Assembly (NCBI GenBank): GCA_013140695.1
Contig: JABFSI010000023.1
Span: 1 to 34,886 of the forward strand
Direction: 5' to 3'
DNA: 34,886 nt
Origin: Sideroxydans sp.
GTDB taxonomy: Bacteria; Pseudomonadota; Gammaproteobacteria; Burkholderiales; Gallionellaceae
Positions 32,676-34,886 of the stretch are shown here, one piece after another (position 1 is the first letter of the stretch; every line of letters begins with the position of its first letter). Under the pieces are notes generated by a model that did no database searches, was not told the origin of the DNA, and saw only the letters and a list, made by a program, of their open reading frames with translations. A program made the translations under genes and the position numbers.

Positions 32676-34886
32676 TCACTTCTTAAAAAGGGTGCGAATA
32701 CGCGCGGCGTTACCAATCACCACCAACGAGCTTATGGGCATGGTAATGGCGGCGGCCAGCGGAGTCACTTGAGCCATCATCGCGAGTGGCACCATGATGG
32801 CGTTATACACGAAGGACAGCCCGATATTTTGTTTGATGGTGCGTAAGGTGCGGCGTGACAGCTGGGTGGCTTGCAACACTTTATTCAGCTCGTTGTGCAT
32901 CAACACGATGTCGGCACTTTCCACGGAAACGTCTGTGCCCGAGCCCAAGGCAATGCCTACGTCAGCACGGATAAGCGCAGGTGCATCATTCACCCCATCA
33001 CCCACCATCGCCACGATTGCACCTTCGTTTTGTAATTGCTGAATCACGCGATCTTTGTCTTGCGGCAATACTTCAGCAATCACTTCCATACCGCCCAATT
33101 GCTTGGCAATGGCTTCAGCTACTGGGCGACGATCGCCACTCAACAAAGTCATCTTGATGCCCGCCGTGCGCATCTCGTCCACCATTTGTTGTGCGTCACT
33201 GCGCAAGCGATCAGCCAATACGATGAGCGCCACATGCTGCTCACTTTGCGCCATATACACACAGCTCATGCCATCCGCTTCAAACGTTTGGGCGTGTAGA
33301 TGAAGTTGGGCATCGAGTGTAATGCCGCATTGTTTAAGCCAAGCCGCGCTACCTAACAGAATGCGCCGCCCTGCCACATTGGCCGCCACACCCAAGCCCG
33401 CAGTTGCGTGAAAATCATTCACCACCGTATCGCGAAAAGATTGCTGCCGCTCTTCTGCATACGCGGTGATAGCGTGTGCGACGCCATGTTCGCTGTAACG
33501 CTCCACTGCCGCCGCTACGCCCAAAATGGCCTCGTCATCCTGTCCAGCCGCACACTTCATTTGCGCGACGCTCATCTTGCCTTCGGTCAGCGTACCCGTT
33601 TTATCAAATACGAAATGAGTCACCTTGGACAAGGTTTCCAACACCAAACCGTTTTTAACCAAAATGCCGTGTTTAGCGCCCAAGCCCGATGCAACGGCAA
33701 TAGACATCGGTGTCGCCATGCCCAAAGCACACGGACAAGTGATAATAAGTACCGAGGTGGCCGCCATCAGTGCAATCTCAAAATCCTGGCTATTCCAAAT
33801 GAAAAAGGTGGTTGCCGCGCAAATCATCGTCACTAACACAAACCACGGCACGATGGTATCGGCCAAGCGTTGAATTGGCGCTTTTGAGGATTGCGCCTCC
33901 TCGACTAATTGAATAATTTTAGACAGCGTGGTGTCGTTAAGTTGGGTACGCACTTCCACCAATAATGCGCCGCTGGTATTCACCGTGCCTGCGGAAACCG
34001 TTGCGCCTACACGCTTGCTCACAGGCAACGATTCGCCACTCAACATAGATTCATCCACGGCACTATGGCCTTCCAACACCACGCCATCGACGGGCACGGT
34101 GTAGCCCGGTTTAATCAGCACTTGGTCGCCCAACATCACGCCGCGAATGGGGGTCATCTGCTCGATGCCCTCACGCATCACGAGTGCCACACGCGGCTGC
34201 AATTCCATCAGTCGCTTGGTGGCCGACACGGCTTGGTGACGGAACATGCCTTCCAAATAACGCCCAATCAAAATCACAAAAGTGAGGTTGGTGACGGTAT
34301 CGAAAAATACTTCGCCATGCTGATTATTGGTGAGCGTGACATATACCGAATAGGCGTACGTGACACTCAAGCCCAACGCAATGGGCAAGTCCATAGTGAG
34401 GTGTCCCGCACGCAAACCACCCAAGGCACCGCGATAAAAAGGATAGCCGGAATAAAACAAAGTGGGCGTCGCTAACACCAAGGCCACCCAATGGAAGAAG
34501 CTACGAAATTCGTCTTGATTTGCGCCACTGTATAAGGCAATGGCAATCCACATCATGTTCATCGCTGCAAAACCTGCAAAGAACAAGCGGAACAGCATGG
34601 CGCGATTAGTTTTTTGAATCGAGCCCTCGGCGGTTTCAGGATCGTAGGGCACTGCCGAATAGCCAATTCTAGACAGCGCACGAATCAAGTCAGAAAGCTT
34701 GCTTTGACGGTTGTCCCAACGTAAATGTAGCCGCTTACCAGCCAGATTCACTTCTGCCAATTGCACACCCGCTGCGCGATTCAATCCGCGCTCGATAAGC
34801 CACACGCACGCAGCACAATGAATGCCTTCGACCAACAAATGAATGTCACGCACATCCCCCGAACAAGTGGTGAACTCCTGTTGCAC
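32676..34886 (-). CDS. ccoI: Copper-transporting P1B-ATPase CcoI (N-terminus cut by window edge)
   Basis: CcoI (FixI) is an inner-membrane P-type ATPase supplying copper for cbb3 oxidase assembly. The visible 736 residues contain a heavy-metal domain with GIHCAACVWL, eight predicted membrane segments, TGES (as LSGES), the metal-binding CPC in ITCPCALGMATP, the phosphorylation site DKTGTLTEG, and GDGVNDAPAL. The HCAACVWLIERGL form and linkage to ccoS favour CcoI over CopA. The frame is open to the edge, so the first part is missing, probably under 100 residues including a short Cys-rich segment. The first visible codon, GTG, is likely internal. Confidence 0.94.
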   Translation of the reverse strand: MQQEFTTCSGDVRDIHLLVEGIHCAACVWLIERGLNRAAGVQLAEVNLAGKRLHLRWDNRQSKLSDLIRALSRIGYSAVPYDPETAEGSIQKTNRAMLFRLFFAGFAAMNMMWIAIALYSGANQDEFRSFFHWVALVLATPTLFYSGYPFYRGALGGLRAGHLTMDLPIALGLSVTYAYSVYVTLTNNQHGEVFFDTVTNLTFVILIGRYLEGMFRHQAVSATKRLMELQPRVALVMREGIEQMTPIRGVMLGDQVLIKPGYTVPVDGVVLEGHSAVDESMLSGESLPVSKRVGATVSAGTVNTSGALLVEVRTQLNDTTLSKIIQLVEEAQSSKAPIQRLADTIVPWFVLVTMICAATTFFIWNSQDFEIALMAATSVLIITCPCALGMATPMSIAVASGLGAKHGILVKNGLVLETLSKVTHFVFDKTGTLTEGKMSVAQMKCAAGQDDEAILGVAAAVERYSEHGVAHAITAYAEERQQSFRDTVVNDFHATAGLGVAANVAGRRILLGSAAWLKQCGITLDAQLHLHAQTFEADGMSCVYMAQSEQHVALIVLADRLRSDAQQMVDEMRTAGIKMTLLSGDRRPVAEAIAKQLGGMEVIAEVLPQDKDRVIQQLQNEGAIVAMVGDGVNDAPALIRADVGIALGSGTDVSVESADIVLMHNELNKVLQATQLSRRTLRTIKQNIGLSFVYNAIMVPLAMMAQVTPLAAAITMPISSLVVIGNAARIRTLFKK

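Overview
The window looks like chromosomal DNA of a betaproteobacterium with moderate GC, probably a free-living freshwater or soil lineage of the Nitrosomonadales/Gallionellaceae kind. That placement is inferred from gene content and style; no rRNA body is present to confirm it. Nearly all of the window is housekeeping, respiratory and signalling genes. I see no phage, transposase, plasmid gene, tRNA or CRISPR array.

Region by region. (1) The left edge (1-290) holds the tandem promoters and boxA leader of an rRNA operon that reads left, out of the window. (2) 384-2837: tsaD (tRNA t6A), plsY (phospholipid acylation), folB (folate) and rpmE (L31). (3) 2870-6757: two membrane glycosyltransferases of the ArnT/PMT type, arranged tail to tail, the second in an operon with a DUF1439 lipoprotein. 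(4) 6799-7398: a 555-bp imperfect palindromic element and a second small palindrome. (5) 7430-9899: a zinc-ribbon membrane protein, aroC, a composite intergenic repeat and a TatD-family hydrolase. (6) 10019-12060: an operon of a degenerate-receiver LuxR-type regulator and a CBS-GGDEF protein. (7) 12317-14150: tcdA (t6A to ct6A) and corA. (8) 14281-19762: a 1284-aa FAD/Fe-S oxidoreductase fusion and an unrecognised 539-aa partner. (9) 19961-25238: a PAS-GGDEF-EAL protein, phoR and phoB with a near-ideal Pho box. (10) 25251-28897: a sodium/solute symporter, a typical 2-Cys peroxiredoxin and a nitronate-monooxygenase-like flavoprotein. (11) 28968-34886: hemN and fnr, divergent around one FNR box, then two unknown membrane proteins, then ccoS and the truncated ccoI of cbb3 oxidase assembly.

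How the genes work together. The right end is a low-oxygen respiration module: the Fe-S sensor Fnr, oxygen-independent heme synthesis (HemN), and copper delivery and assembly for cbb3 oxidase (CcoI, CcoS). The middle is rich in signalling: two c-di-GMP proteins, PhoBR and a pseudo-response regulator. TsaD and TcdA act at successive steps of the same tRNA modification.

The observations most worth a second look are: the FNR box placed to activate hemN and repress fnr; the large nested palindrome at 6799-7353; the REP-like repeats in every convergent gap that has room for one; a palindromic repeat sitting in frame inside the FAD/Fe-S gene; the response regulator that has lost its phospho-acceptor; and a recurrent '-10 plus GCGC' promoter signature. 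I did not find a clearly new defence or mobile system.
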